Assembly: GCF_029784155.1 (NCBI RefSeq)
Contig: NC_073691.1
Coordinates: forward strand, 146,012,496-146,076,495
Source of the DNA: Uranotaenia lowii
Lineage: Eukaryota > Arthropoda > Insecta > Diptera > Culicidae
Direction of reading: 5' to 3'
Length of the DNA stretch: 64,000 bases
Shown: positions 54,883 to 64,000 of the stretch, one piece after another
How the letters are laid out: every line of letters begins with the position of its first letter
Numbering within the stretch: the first letter of the stretch is position 1
Translations under genes and position numbers: made by a program
Notes under the pieces: model-generated
What the model saw: only the letters and a program-made list of their open reading frames with translations
Told to the model about the DNA's origin: nothing
The model's database searches: none

Positions 54883-56105
54883 TAATTTTTTCGGGTCAAT
54901 ATTACCACTGATGAACTGATGTACAAGCTAAGCCTTGAAACGTGTGTAAAGTTCCAACGACCGTTTTCAATCAATTTTATGTGTTTTGGTTGAGCCACCA
55001 GATGTCTCCAAGGACACCAGAGAGAACTGTCAAGAAGAAAGTGAAATGTAAACAAAACAAAATAACAAACTATTAGTCAGTTATGAATATGTCGAATTAC
55101 TATTTGACGAGTTTTGAAGATTCGCAACACATTTATGATTTGCGTAATAGAAATTTTTAGCTTTAAGCTGTTTTTCTAATTGCTTCAAACTAGCATCTAG
55201 CATGAAGCACTAAATAGAAACAGATATGAAACGAGAAAATGCTCGCTCAGAATAGCCTAGAATCGGTATTGTTTCATGAGATTTTTAATTTTAAATTCAA
55301 CTGGATAAAATAACTGGTTCGTCTGGCTTGTCCGAAGTTTTAACAGGTTTTAAGTTAGTCTTTTTTAGTAAAAAGAATGAAGATAAAATGAAACAGGCAA
55401 ATTTGCCTTGCTGTGAATATATTGAAGCCGTCCATTCTACTACGATGTTGATTTATCAATTTTTGAGATCGTAAACGATTGTGCTCTTCCAAGAATGAGG
55501 TACTTCAAAAGTTTAATCGGCTTGTTTAAATGATAGTATTCGAAAATTTGTACTGGTTTCTGGAATATAATAAGTGATAATAATTCAAGCTTGTACATCT
55601 GTTTGTTATTTCGGCAGTCTCTGTAGTGAAAAAAAATATGATGATACTATTTTCCCCAGCTTAAAATTATTCGTGGTTAATCTAATTGTATAGAATAATT
55701 CGACTTATTGTATTTAAATTTATTAATTTTTGAATTCAAATACCATTGCGTCCTTTCGAAAAATTGTTACATTTGAAAGAGCTATCTAGAAACAGTGCCA
55801 TCTATTGCGCCGTTCAAAAGTTAGAAATCTAGCAATAGATGGCACTGTTTTTTGTCATTTTTTAACGGCTTCTTTAAAATAGAGCACTGAAAATTTTACA
55901 CAAGTTTCTGAAGATTTTTTGTTCGAGCTTGTACATCTGTTCATCTGTGATATTACCCCTTATTTCAAAAAGCTCGAGTCCGCTTCAAAGGGGTAGATTT
56001 AGATGTTCTATTGAAAGCGTTATTATTTGTCCGGTCATTGATATGGCAAATTGTAATTGTTTTTTGTGAGATTTTAATTATTCATGTTATTATTTCAGAA
56101 CAGCA
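54883..56105. other. interior of the large element, no gene seen
   Basis: AT-rich with no recognised coding domain. CTAGCAATAGATGGCACTGTTTT-like inverted pieces lie at about 55790-55860 (GTGCCATCTATTG against CAATAGATGGCAC). A TTACCCCTTATTTCAAA piece at about 55960 resembles the arms. Confidence 0.45.
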
Positions 56106-56169
56106 CACGGAGAAAAAAGACGACAGTTGTTCCAATTATTTCAGCTTTTTATATCAATCATCAAAATGT

Positions 56170-56500
56170 AGTTGATTTTTTCGCATTCAACTATAAATAG
56201 AATAGATTAAACTATATACTGCTGATTGATCTTATGCATTCAACTATAAATATTATACATTCAACAGTTGTGGTATAACAGATAGATTCAACTACAATTG
56301 TATAATTGAATTCAGGCATTCAACTATAAATATAATAGTTTCAACTACAGACTGCTGATTGACCTACTGTTATCAACTATGAATATAATAGATTCAACTT
56401 TAATAGGATAATTGACTGAACTGTAAATATGATAGATTGCATTACAATTGTATGATTGATTGTAGGCATTGAACTATAAAAATAATAGATTCAACCAGTG
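56170..56500 (+). repeat. subterminal repeat block, left
   Basis: Degenerate units of about 50-60 bases around ATTCAACTATAAATATAATA and CTGATTGA. Related to 3898-4090 and, in inverted form, to 57740-58090. Confidence 0.7.
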
Positions 56501-56596
56501 GTTGATGTTTTTGCTAGATTTCAACTCCAATTTGGGTATCTTTATACGATAGTGTAATTTGTTCGCCAGCGCAAAAACATTGAATTTTAATTAAAA

Positions 56597-57342
56597 ATGG
56601 CCGAAGAGAACAGAACCGAGCCTGTTCCTTTGCGAGGCAAATTGAGAAGATCATCCTTTGCGAAAAATTGCGTAAGTCTGTCATTATTTTTGTTTATGTT
56701 TTAATAATTTAGATTTCCCTTTTCTTTTCGTTCCAGGTGACATCATCAGTTCATTTTCCGGGATTTTTTTTGCGCGCTTTGATTTCGGTTTTGATTCGCC
56801 TTAATTTCTCGAAGTCGACGAAGCCAATCCGGTGCTATCGTATGACAAATCATCCTGGTGTTTATGACCCCACAGTTTCAAGAGCTATTCAGCCACAGGG
56901 GCCGGTCAATTCGATCGAAGCTAACCTCTCGCGAACACAAGAGCATCAGTTACAAATAAAATCAACGATACCAGGAAAAATGCTTTCGGATCCGGATCCG
57001 GTCATAAGGTTATTTGCAGAAAAAACGGTTTTTCCGATATGGTAGGTTCTAGTTAATATCTGAAATTATCCCGCTTCAGAAATCGAGTTAATGGTTAAAA
57101 ATTCTTATCTTATTTTACCCCTTTAAGTCTATCCCCGCCGGGTGCAACAGCAACAAATGTTCTGCTCAATCCTGCTGCTAAGATCAGTGCTGCTCCCGGT
57201 ACGGAAGCAGCAGAACAGCAACAAAAAAACAATTTTTTGGGCAAGGCCAACAATAGCAGACCAAGTAAAGGTAAGTCAAATCTTCGATAGGACCGAGGTA
57301 ATTTTTAATAGTGATTTCCGAATTTCAGGTTTGTGGTTGTAG
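56597..57342 (+). CDS. spliced 178-codon reading frame of unknown function
   Basis: Four exons join in frame with canonical sites: 56597-56671 (TTGC|GTAAGT), 56737-57041 (TTCCAG|GTG, ATATG|GTAGGT), 57128-57270 (TTTAAG|TCT, TAAAG|GTAAGT), 57329-57342 (TTTCAG|GTT, ending TAG). The protein starts MAEENRTEPVPLRGKLRRSS, a basic N-terminus, and continues with a hydrophobic PGFFLRALISVLIRL and a middle reading PGVYDPTVSRAIQP. The C-terminal third is Ala/Gln/Asn-rich. I recognise no family. It lies between inverted subterminal blocks of a TIR element, so it may be a captured host gene or an element gene. The agreement of three introns and frames supports a real gene, now or in the past. Confidence 0.5.
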
Positions 57343-57353
57343 TCAACGATGGC

Positions 57354-57613
57354 CATCTTTTCCACACGTTTTTGTAGTGATCGGCAGCAGCAAATTTTAG
57401 ATTTAAATGGGTCGTGCACGTACCAAAACCGTCAAAAAACTTCTAAGGTCATCATCGAAAAGTACTAACAAGCGTATCGTAGAGGAAGTTGCTATCATTC
57501 CGACCAAGCCGCTGCTTAACAAAATTGCCGGTTTCGTCACCCATTTGATGAAGCCTGCGCCGTTTTGGTCGATAGAAGCGGTTATCATAACAAATAAAAA
57601 TGTGAGGAGGTAA
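57354..57613 (+). pseudogene. RpS17: ribosomal protein S17 retropseudogene
   Basis: [11 protein letters not shown] is the S17 N-terminus. Then KVIIEKY is found in the next frame, a jump of about nine codons loses RLTLDFH-type sequence, and the frame resumes with [17 protein letters not shown] and [12 protein letters not shown]. Afterwards it breaks up; no S17 C-terminus follows. No introns interrupt the conserved parts and a CTTTTCC tract at about 57358 is like the 5' end of a ribosomal-protein mRNA. Shift, internal loss and truncated end make it a processed, dead copy. S17 is a 40S subunit protein; the functional gene lies elsewhere. Confidence 0.8.
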
Positions 57614-57739
57614 AATAAAATTATGTGATAAAATAAAAATAATACATAGCCATAAAATTGATCCGAAAAAACATCTTATGATATGATAACTTCCAATATA
57701 AACAGAAATTAAATGTACAATATTTATAGTTGACATCAT

Positions 57740-58090
57740 GGAATCAATCATAGAAATAAAATTGAATCTATTATATTTATAATTAAATGAATCATATTAT
57801 TATATTTGAATCAATCATATTTATAATTAATTCAATTATGTTATTATAATTGAATCTACTATAATTACTATTGAATGTATGACATCAATCGTACATTATA
57901 GTTGAATCTATTGTATTTATAGTTGAATGCACAAAATCAATCATACTACTATAATTGAATGTATTGTATATATTGTTGATTGTACGAAATCAATCAGAAT
58001 GTCTATTATATGTATTGTTGAAATTTTCATAATTATAGTTAGCCGAGAAGCAATCAGATTTATGATTGAAAACAAGTGGATTATTGTTGG
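57740..58090 (-). repeat. subterminal repeat block, right
   Basis: Same unit in the opposite orientation (TATTTATAGTTGAATG, AATCAATCATA), mirroring the left block. Confidence 0.7.
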
Positions 58091-58270
58091 AAATACTATA
58101 CTTTTTTCTCCGTGCACAGTTCCGGACGAGGACGGTAAAAATTTATAAGCCGATGACTGAAACCGGAAACATGGATGGTAAATACAAACTGGTGTATAAA
58201 TTTATTTGTTGTAATTTTTGAATAAACAAAATGGAACATGATATTTTGTAGTGATTTATTTCCCAGCAAA

Positions 58271-58509
58271 CATATTTTTCATAAGCAGCTCCTGAAATTT
58301 CCACCATACGAAAGCGTCTTAAATAAGGGGTAATTTTCATCCGGTATGAGCGTTTGAAAAAAGGGATAATTTTTACCCGTTACATGCGTTATGAAGCTGA
58401 GTACCCCTTAAAGGGTACAGCGACTTTATCCTTAAAAAGGAGTTCTCCCAGTCTTATTGAATAACGGGTCAAAAGTATTCGTTAAGGGGTAGCCAAAAGT
58501 TAGCGTGTA
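58271..58509 (-). repeat. right 239-bp inverted repeat
   Basis: Right arm, the reverse complement of 54023-54261, with scattered substitutions. Confidence 0.85.
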
Positions 58510-58655
58510 TAGCGCTGAGTTTTTTCTCAAACGTTTTATAGAGATTTTTCCTGAAAACACGATTGTTGTTATTTTTGAATCAATTACAATTGAACAATAA
58601 AAACTTCTCAAACAATGGAAAATTGAAATGAAATACATTTAGCGTTTGCATTTCC

Positions 58656-59001
58656 AGAACCTATATTCTAAATTCAGTATCAAGGTTCTAAATCTGAATT
58701 CTGAATTATGAATCTGAATTCTGGATCAGAGCTGTGAATTTAAAATTTGAATCTGAGCTCTGAAATGGAATCTGAATTCTAAATTCTGTATCTAAATGCT
58801 GATTCTTAATTGTGAATCTGAATTCTGAATCTGAATTCTGAATCTGAATTCTGAATCTGAATTCTGAATCTGGATTCTGAATCTGAATTCTGAATCTGAA
58901 TTCTGAATCTGAATTCTGAATCTGAATTCTGAATCTGAATTCTGAATCTGAATTCTAAATCTGAATTCTGAATCTGAATTCTGAATCTGAATTCTGAAAA
59001 A
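58656..59001. repeat. 13-bp minisatellite, block 1
   Basis: Unit GAATCTGAATTCT. From 58656 to about 58800 the units are degenerate (GGTTCTAAATCTGAATT and similar), then regular to 59000. The outer edge being most degenerate fits unequal exchange homogenising the centre. Confidence 0.9.
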
Positions 59002-59331
59002 GGATACACAAACGAGGACTACGCAATCATCCAACTACGACAACAGACAGCATTAATAGAACACGAAGCAGCTATGCATCATCTGTTCGATATAGACAAA
59101 GTGAAAATTATCGACAGAGGTGACAATCAAGATAAACTAAATATGTTAGAAAGTTGTCACATAAAAACTACAAATTTTTCCATCATTATTAAAAAAGACA
59201 CAGACATCATACACATTTCATACAACAACATATTTCAGTGTCTCGAAAAAATACGAAATAAGAAACCAAAACAAAAAAACACAAACCAACAACCAGACTC
59301 TATAAGTACATACACCGCCATCATAAATTAA
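59002..59331 (+). pseudogene. GIY-YIG endonuclease C-terminus of a Penelope-like element
   Basis: The open frame starts inside the protein: GYTNEDYAIIQLRQQTALIE, then HHLFDIDKVKIIDRGDNQDK and LESCHI, the conserved end of the Penelope GIY-YIG domain, which provides the nick for target priming. It ends with TAA at 59329-59331 after a Gln/Lys/Asn-rich tail. RT and the N-terminal GIY-YIG residues are absent. Confidence 0.8.
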
Positions 59332-59624
59332 AAAAAAAAACAACATAGAATAAAACACACAGTGCAAGTATTTTGTTTATAAAAAGTGCTACAAAAACCT
59401 ACAAAAAATCAACAATAGCCCTGGAAAAGAATTTTTAACCGTAAGTCACACATAAAATTATAACATACACAAAAAATCCAACATATTTTAAAATAGTTTG
59501 AAACAGAAACCGACAGCAGTAAACGATACGCCGTATCAAACCGGACAAAAAAACGACAACTTTTTCGGTAAGAATCACTTAGATTCTGTAGACGTAAGCT
59601 TAATTTTGTAATAAATTTTAGTCC

Positions 59625-59652
59625 CTGATGAAGATCCTATAAGGATCGAAAC
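59625..59652 (+). ncRNA. hammerhead ribozyme-like core
   Basis: CTGATGA, one A, the perfect stem GATCC-TATAA-GGATC, then GAAAC. These are the invariant hammerhead strings around stem II. The additional A and the absence of a clear UH cleavage site next to a short stem III suggest a degenerate or unusual version. Hammerheads are known in Penelope-like elements. Confidence 0.4.
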
Positions 59653-59726
59653 GTTGGATATGTAAAAATAAACTCGTTTTTACTAAAAAACTTGAGACTG
59701 AAAGCCGAGAATCAACCCATTAAAAG

Positions 59727-59877
59727 AATCTGAATTCTGAATCTGAATTCTGAATCTGAATTCTGAATCTGAATTCTGAATCTGAATTCTGAATCTGAAT
59801 TCTGAATCTGAATTCTGAATCTGAATTCTGAATCTAAATTCTGAATCTGAATTCTGAATCTGAATTCTGAATCTGAA
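59727..59877. repeat. 13-bp minisatellite, block 2
   Basis: About 11 units of GAATCTGAATTCT between the Penelope-like fragment and a 56-base interruption. Confidence 0.9.
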
Positions 59878-59933
59878 TTTTTTTTTTGTACGTTTTATTT
59901 AATGAGGGATTAACCTTCTGTTTTCATCCTAAG
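59878..59933. repeat. short insertion in the minisatellite
   Basis: A T run followed by GTACGTTTTATTTAATGAGG and CATCCTAAG interrupts the array. A poly-T at the edge suggests the 3' end of a very short retroelement copy on the minus strand, but this is not certain. Confidence 0.4.
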
Positions 59934-60990
59934 AATCTGAATTCTGAATCTGAAATCTGAATCTGAACTCTGAATCTGAACTCTGAATCTGAATTCTGAA
60001 TTTGAATTCTGAATCTGAATTCTGAATCTGAATTCTGAATCTGAATTCTGAATCTGAATTCTGAATCTGAATTCTGAATCTGAATTCTGAATTCTGAATC
60101 TGAATTCTGAATCTGAATTCTGAATTCTGAATTCTGAATTCTGAATCTGAATTCTGAATCTGAATTCTGAATCTGAATTCTGAATCTGAATTCTGAATCT
60201 GAATTCTGAATCTGAATTCTGAATCTGAATTCTGAATCTGAATTCTGAATCTGGATTCTGAATCTGAATTCTGAATCTGAAATCTGAATCTGAATTCTGA
60301 ATCTGAATTCTGAATCTGAATTCTGAATCTGAATTCTGAATCTGAATTCTGAATCTGAATTCTGAATCTGAATTCTGAATCTGAATTCTGAATCTGAATT
60401 CTGAATCTGAATTCTGAATCTGAATTCTGAATCTGAATTCTGAATCTGAATTCTGAATCTGAATTCTGAATCTGAATTCTGAATCTGAATTCTGAATCTG
60501 AATTCTGAATCTGAATTCTGAATCTGAATTCTGAATCTGAATCCTGAATCTGAATTCTGAATCTGAATTCTGAATCTGAATTCTGAATCTGAATTCTGAA
60601 TCTGAATTCTGAATCTGAATTCTGAATTCTGAATCTGAATTCTGAATCTGAATTCTGAATCTGAATTCTGAATCTGAATTCTGAATCTGAATTCTGAATC
60701 TGAATTCTGAATCTGAATTCTGAATCTGAATTCTGAATCTGAATTCTGAATCTGAATTCTGAATCTGAATTCTGAATCTGAATTCTGAATCTGAATTCTG
60801 AATCTGAATTCTGAATCTGAATTCTGAATCTGAATTCTGAATCTGAATTCTGAATCTGAATTCTGAATCTGAATTCTGAATCTGAATTCTGAATCTGAAT
60901 TCTGAATCTGAATTCTGAATCTGAGTTCTGAATCTGAATTCTGAATCTGAATTCTGAATCTAAATTCTGAATCTGAATTCTGAATCCGAA
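59934..60990. repeat. 13-bp minisatellite, block 3 (about 81 units)
   Basis: About 1.06 kb of GAATCTGAATTCT. Some units drop to 7-mers (GAATTCT repeated, around 60090-60140 and 60625), and there are point variants. On the minus strand all three frames are open and give the same 13-residue cycle (RIQIQNSDSEFRF), because 13 is not a multiple of 3. Those frames are array artefacts, not genes. Confidence 0.95.
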
Positions 60991-61006
60991 ACATTTCATT
61001 TTTCAA

Positions 61007-61433
61007 ACTTGATTTTGTGTTGAATTTATTTATATTTGAAATTTACAAAAAAAAGCCTTCCAAAAATTATCTCAACATTACAGTTTCCGCGACACCCTTT
61101 CCTACAAAACTCTAACTAAAAAAGAGTTGGTGTAATCCATGTTGTATGAGTGGCCATTTTTTTGCTACCTAAGCTCCTCCCACTAAATCGATTTATGTTT
61201 TTTTAGCTGATGAAAGCATACCATGCTTTTCTAAATGCGCATGGATGGTCGAAAAAAAATCGCCTACAGTTATGCAAGACCACATGGTCCGATCAACTTT
61301 TCAAAAGCGCTGTTGTTGGTTCGTTGAACACTTTTTGATGTAGGATGTTTACGAACGAGCCGTTTTCTTATCGCAATTTTAACATAGATTGTTTATAGTG
61401 AATTAGTAATTTGTGAACATTCCAGAAGGCACG
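61007..61433. other. upstream region of the serine protease homologue
   Basis: AT-rich. It contains TTTATAGTGAATTAG at 61391. No clear TATA box or start site could be fixed. Confidence 0.35.
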
Positions 61434-62465
61434 ATGCGTTGTTTAGTTGTTCCTATGTGTTTTTTACTTGCCTCGGTGTACTGTAAAGATGCATTGGACA
61501 GCGCTCTGAACTCCGAAGGGTGTGGTTCTGCCACGCGTTATGGAAGTAGTTTGCAGAGACCGGCTAACGCACGGCTCATGGAATTTCCCTGGTTAGCTCG
61601 ATTGGGGTATCAGCAGTCACCGGAAGATGCTATCGAGTATCTTTTCCAGGGAACACTTATTCATCCGTTATTCGTCATAACGACTGTTTTTGCTGCCGAA
61701 TACAGTCGAAACTCTTTGTAAGATCATCGATATCATCGATATCATCGATATACTTACAGTTAATTATTTTCCATTAATTCTAAATTCCGCAGGAAATTTG
61801 TGCGGCTAGGAGATTATAACAGTACCTCTGATCCCGATTGTGATGATTCCCAGTGTGCCCCTATTCCGCAGGACATTCCAATCGAGCTGATTATCAAACA
61901 TCCTAATTATAACAAGCCGAGACTTGCGAACGATCTTGTTCTTCTGAAGCTCAAAAATACAGCGAATATCAATTCCGAACACATCGGAACAGCTTGTATT
62001 CCGACTGGGTCCAGCATTGCCCCGATAGAGGAAGCACCTTTATTCGTAGTCGCATGGTGCGGTAGCCGGAAAGCCGGAATTTCGGTTATTCCCCGTCAGT
62101 ACCGGATGCAGAAGATGAGCCATGTGATTTGTGCCGAAAAGTTGAAGGACCATATGAGCATCGATCTGCATCGTTCGGAATTGTGCGCGGCTCTGAACCT
62201 GGACAAGCAAACGCAAATAGAGGACATCAATCTACGCGGAGGCACTGGAGCTCCGGTGCACACGATTGGGCCAGATCGCAAGTTCTATGTGGTGGGAATG
62301 CTGTCGGTTGGCGTTCGTGATGCCCCTCTTGGAATGCCGTACGTTCTGGTCGATTTGCGGGAAATGTCCGACTGGTTAGAGACAACTGTTGCCGACCAGC
62401 TGAATAACGTTCGTTTCAATAGAACCGGATACTTGTCTATGAGCGTTTTCGGCAACTTCTCTTAA
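61434..62465 (+). CDS. secreted serine protease homologue, inactive
   Basis: Exon 1 is 61434-61717 (donor CTTT|GTAAGA), exon 2 is 61793-62465 (acceptor CCGCAG|GAA), giving 318 residues. The ATG at 61434 (MRCLVVPMCFLLASVYC, signal peptide) is chosen over the upstream in-frame GTG. No clip domain is seen, and the chymotrypsin-like domain begins near PWLARLGY (52-59). The catalytic His motif TAAHC is replaced by TTVFAA (83-88), Asp is kept in NDLVLLKL (Asp142), and the Ser motif GDSGGP is replaced by RGGTGAP (243-249). So it cannot be a protease. FVRLGDYNSTSDPDC is the family's typical loop. Such homologues act as cofactors in extracellular cascades (inference from family). Confidence 0.88.
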
Positions 62466-63137
62466 AATCAAAAGATTCAATTTGCACAAGCTGATCCGAC
62501 GAACAAGTGACGTCGAAATGAGTTAACGTCATTCGAAAATTAATCTTTTAAAAGGAAATATCGCTGGGGAAATCCTAATACTTTACAATACGTAAGTTGT
62601 ATGACGGGTTAAAAAATCCAATTAAATGGAAAATGTAAAAAAATGCACTTTTTCATCAAAAAATTAAAAACTAGTAACAAAAATTCAAATATTTTTAATC
62701 GTGCTTAACATTAATTCTTTTTTTTTTAACATCATGCGTTAATTCATTCATTTATCAAATATCTGATATCTGATGTTCCATATTCTGAACTAGAAAGTTA
62801 CTTGAAAATGAATTCTAAGCAGTCATGTTTTCAAATTTGGGAATTCATATTTCCGAAACACCAGAAAAAGAGTTAAAATCAAAATTTCGAGTAAAGCTTA
62901 AGACACAAGAATTTATGCACAGAAATAGAATACATAAAATGTAACACCAGATTTTAAAAAAATCTGAATTCTCAAATAAATGTAAGATGAGATTAAAAAT
63001 AAAGCATGATTAAAAATTATTAGAAAAATGACAATGATTTTTTTTTTTACAATTTCTTTATTTGAAACGGCTCATACTTTTAGGCTTCAAGGAGCCAAAA
63101 TCGATTTTGTTTGTTTACAATTCTGTACAAACACGTG
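62466..63137. other. 3' flank, no gene seen
   Basis: AT-rich region after the serine protease homologue. AATAAA-like strings occur near 62975. No coding frame. Confidence 0.4.
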
Positions 63138-63813
63138 AAAAGGATCTATCTCCATATATGACGCATCGAGAAAAACGCGTTTGAAAAAAATACAACCTAT
63201 TTTAAATCGCTAATTAAAAATTACTTGAAATTTTTGATTTTTATGATAGCTTAACGATTTTTAGGAGCATCCTCAATATGTTGGAATAGAGGAATATCAA
63301 TTTTCATGAAAAAACAAAGCGCTATCGTAGATAGAACCTAGCTCACGTAATATTGTATCTCCCTTGTTTATACACCCTTTGCTATTTTCTCATTTCTAGC
63401 TTTAGTTTTAAGCTCGCGTTCATTTGCAACTATGTTTTTATCTTGAATAAAGTGTCAAATATTTACCAACACACAAAAAGGATCTATATCCATGATGGCG
63501 TATTGAGAAAAACGCGTTTGAAAAAAATACAACCTATTTTAAATCGCTAATTAATAATAACTTGAATTTTTTTATTTTTATGAAATTTTTATGAAAGACA
63601 ACCGATTTTTAGAAGCATCCTCTATATGTTGGAATAGAGGAATACCAATTTTCACGAAAAAAATAACGCGCTATCGTAGATAGAACCTACTTCACGTAAC
63701 ATTTTGTCTAACCTGTTTATACACCCTTTGCTATTTTCTTATTTTTAGCTTAAGTTACAAGCTCGCATTCATTTGTAACTATGTAATTATGTTGAATAAA
63801 GAGTTAAATTGAT
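63138..63813 (+). repeat. tandem duplication with 338-bp period
   Basis: Unit 1 begins at about 63138 and unit 2 at about 63476, both containing GGATCTATMTCCAT, AGAAAAACGCGTTTGAAAAA, GCGCTATCGTAGATAGAACC, and TTTATACACCCTTTGC. By eye about 85% match, with small indels. A short fragment GTAAAGGGTGTATATCC in inverted orientation follows at about 63859. No coding capacity. Confidence 0.8.
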
Positions 63814-64000
63814 TATTTTGAGTTTGTTGGCGGAGTAGTAGCGAAAAATGGTTTCAGAGTAAAGGGTGTATATCCATGTAATGGCAGTTCTGGTTTAAGA
63901 ATGTTTATAGATCCTTTACTCAAATTGAGTTTTTAATGTAACGGAATATTATTTTCTCAAAAGGGTTTTACCGTTAATTAGTGCAAGTGTTGGCCTATCG
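63814..64000. other. right edge, no gene seen
   Basis: AT-rich sequence with the inverted fragment of the 338-bp unit near 63859. Nothing else is supported. Confidence 0.35.

Larger units (their letters stand above)
56106..58114. mobile_element. nested TIR element with AT-rich subterminal blocks
   Basis: Ends are the inverted CACGGAGAAAAAAG (56106) and CTTTTTTCTCCGTG (58114). CA flanks both ends (56104-56105 and 58115-58116), a possible 2-bp duplication. Inside each end lies a block of AT-rich units (GATTCAACTATAAATATAAT type): 56170-56500 and 57740-58090, in opposite orientation. The centre carries the reading frame 56597-57342 and the RpS17 pseudogene. No transposase was recognised, so the superfamily is open. 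Confidence 0.7.
54023..58509. mobile_element. large inverted-repeat element, 239-bp arms
   Basis: The arms 54023-54261 and 58271-58509 are inverted copies starting TACACGCTAACTTTTGGCTA; by eye about 90% match. The arms contain repeated GGGGTA / TACCCC and AACGGGTCA motifs. A TA lies at both tips, so a TA target is possible if the repeat is read as CACGCTAAC. A third copy of the terminus lies at about 54795-54821. The interior holds exon-like segments, a second inverted-repeat element (56106-58114), a spliced reading frame and an RpS17 pseudogene. No transposase was recognised. Confidence 0.75.
59002..59726 (+). mobile_element. Penelope-like element 3' fragment
   Basis: Coding end of a GIY-YIG endonuclease (59002-59331), then ~390 bp of 3' sequence including a hammerhead-like core (59625-59652). 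Minisatellite abuts both sides at 59001 and 59727, so the fragment lies inside the array. Strongly 5' truncated, as Penelope-like elements often are. Confidence 0.8.

Noticed and set aside
58656..60990. CRISPR-like array
   Set aside because: The units are contiguous 13-mers without spacers, in an insect genome.
59924..61006. Two overlapping ~360-codon minus-strand frames
   Set aside because: They are translations of the 13-bp minisatellite; each frame gives the same 13-residue cycle and there is no gene context.

Overview
The window reads as nuclear DNA of a mosquito, most likely a culicine of the Aedes type. The signs are AT-rich introns with GT/AG splice sites, an insect two-domain odorant-binding protein, an insect serine-protease homologue, an RNFT-type membrane protein, and very dense layers of arthropod transposable elements (CR1-like, RTE, I-group and Penelope-like retroelements, Ty3/gypsy, Helitron, hAT and several terminal-inverted-repeat families). 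Nothing bacterial, phage-like or CRISPR-like was seen. The species call is inference from these families, not from a database match.

Layout. 271-3332: element with 652-bp inverted repeats around a decayed transposon protein. 4161-7762: a second inverted-repeat element with a hAT (4606-6869, perfect 8-bp target duplication) inside it. 7955-8214: decayed DUS2-like fragment. 9130-10445: truncated CR1-like LINE. 10900-11155: Helitron 3' remnant. 11289-12374 (-): two-domain odorant-binding protein with a TATA box. 13104-13876: MITE and an element remnant. 14936-19973: long fold-back element containing a CR1-like LINE and a 2.3-kb Helitron. 21.6-22.6 kb: a GC-richer island that may hold a host first exon. 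23.2-25.7 kb: RTE and CR1-like fragments. 25955-28314 (-): second, nearly identical Helitron in inverted orientation. 28702-about 33240 (-): CR1-like LINE with both ORFs intact. 33241-44460: an older CR1-like copy split first by an RTE insertion and then by a Ty3/gypsy element (34920-43972, 5-bp target duplication). The Ty3/gypsy element carries an I-group LINE (40501-42742) whose 5' half is inverted. 44850-46767 (-): two coding exons of an RNFT-like gene; its RING exon was not found. 48300-53665 (-): I-group LINE with both ORFs open. 54023-58509: nested inverted-repeat elements carrying a spliced 178-codon reading frame of unknown function and an RpS17 retropseudogene. 58656-60990: 13-bp minisatellite interrupted by a Penelope-like fragment. 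61434-62465 (+): secreted, catalytically dead serine-protease homologue. 63138-63813: 338-bp tandem duplication.

The host genes do not form an operon or pathway. Two are secreted proteins of the kind used in chemosensation or ligand binding and in extracellular protease cascades. The third is an endomembrane protein. Transposon nesting gives a relative chronology in several places, and the best-supported insertions have target-site duplications visible in the sequence.
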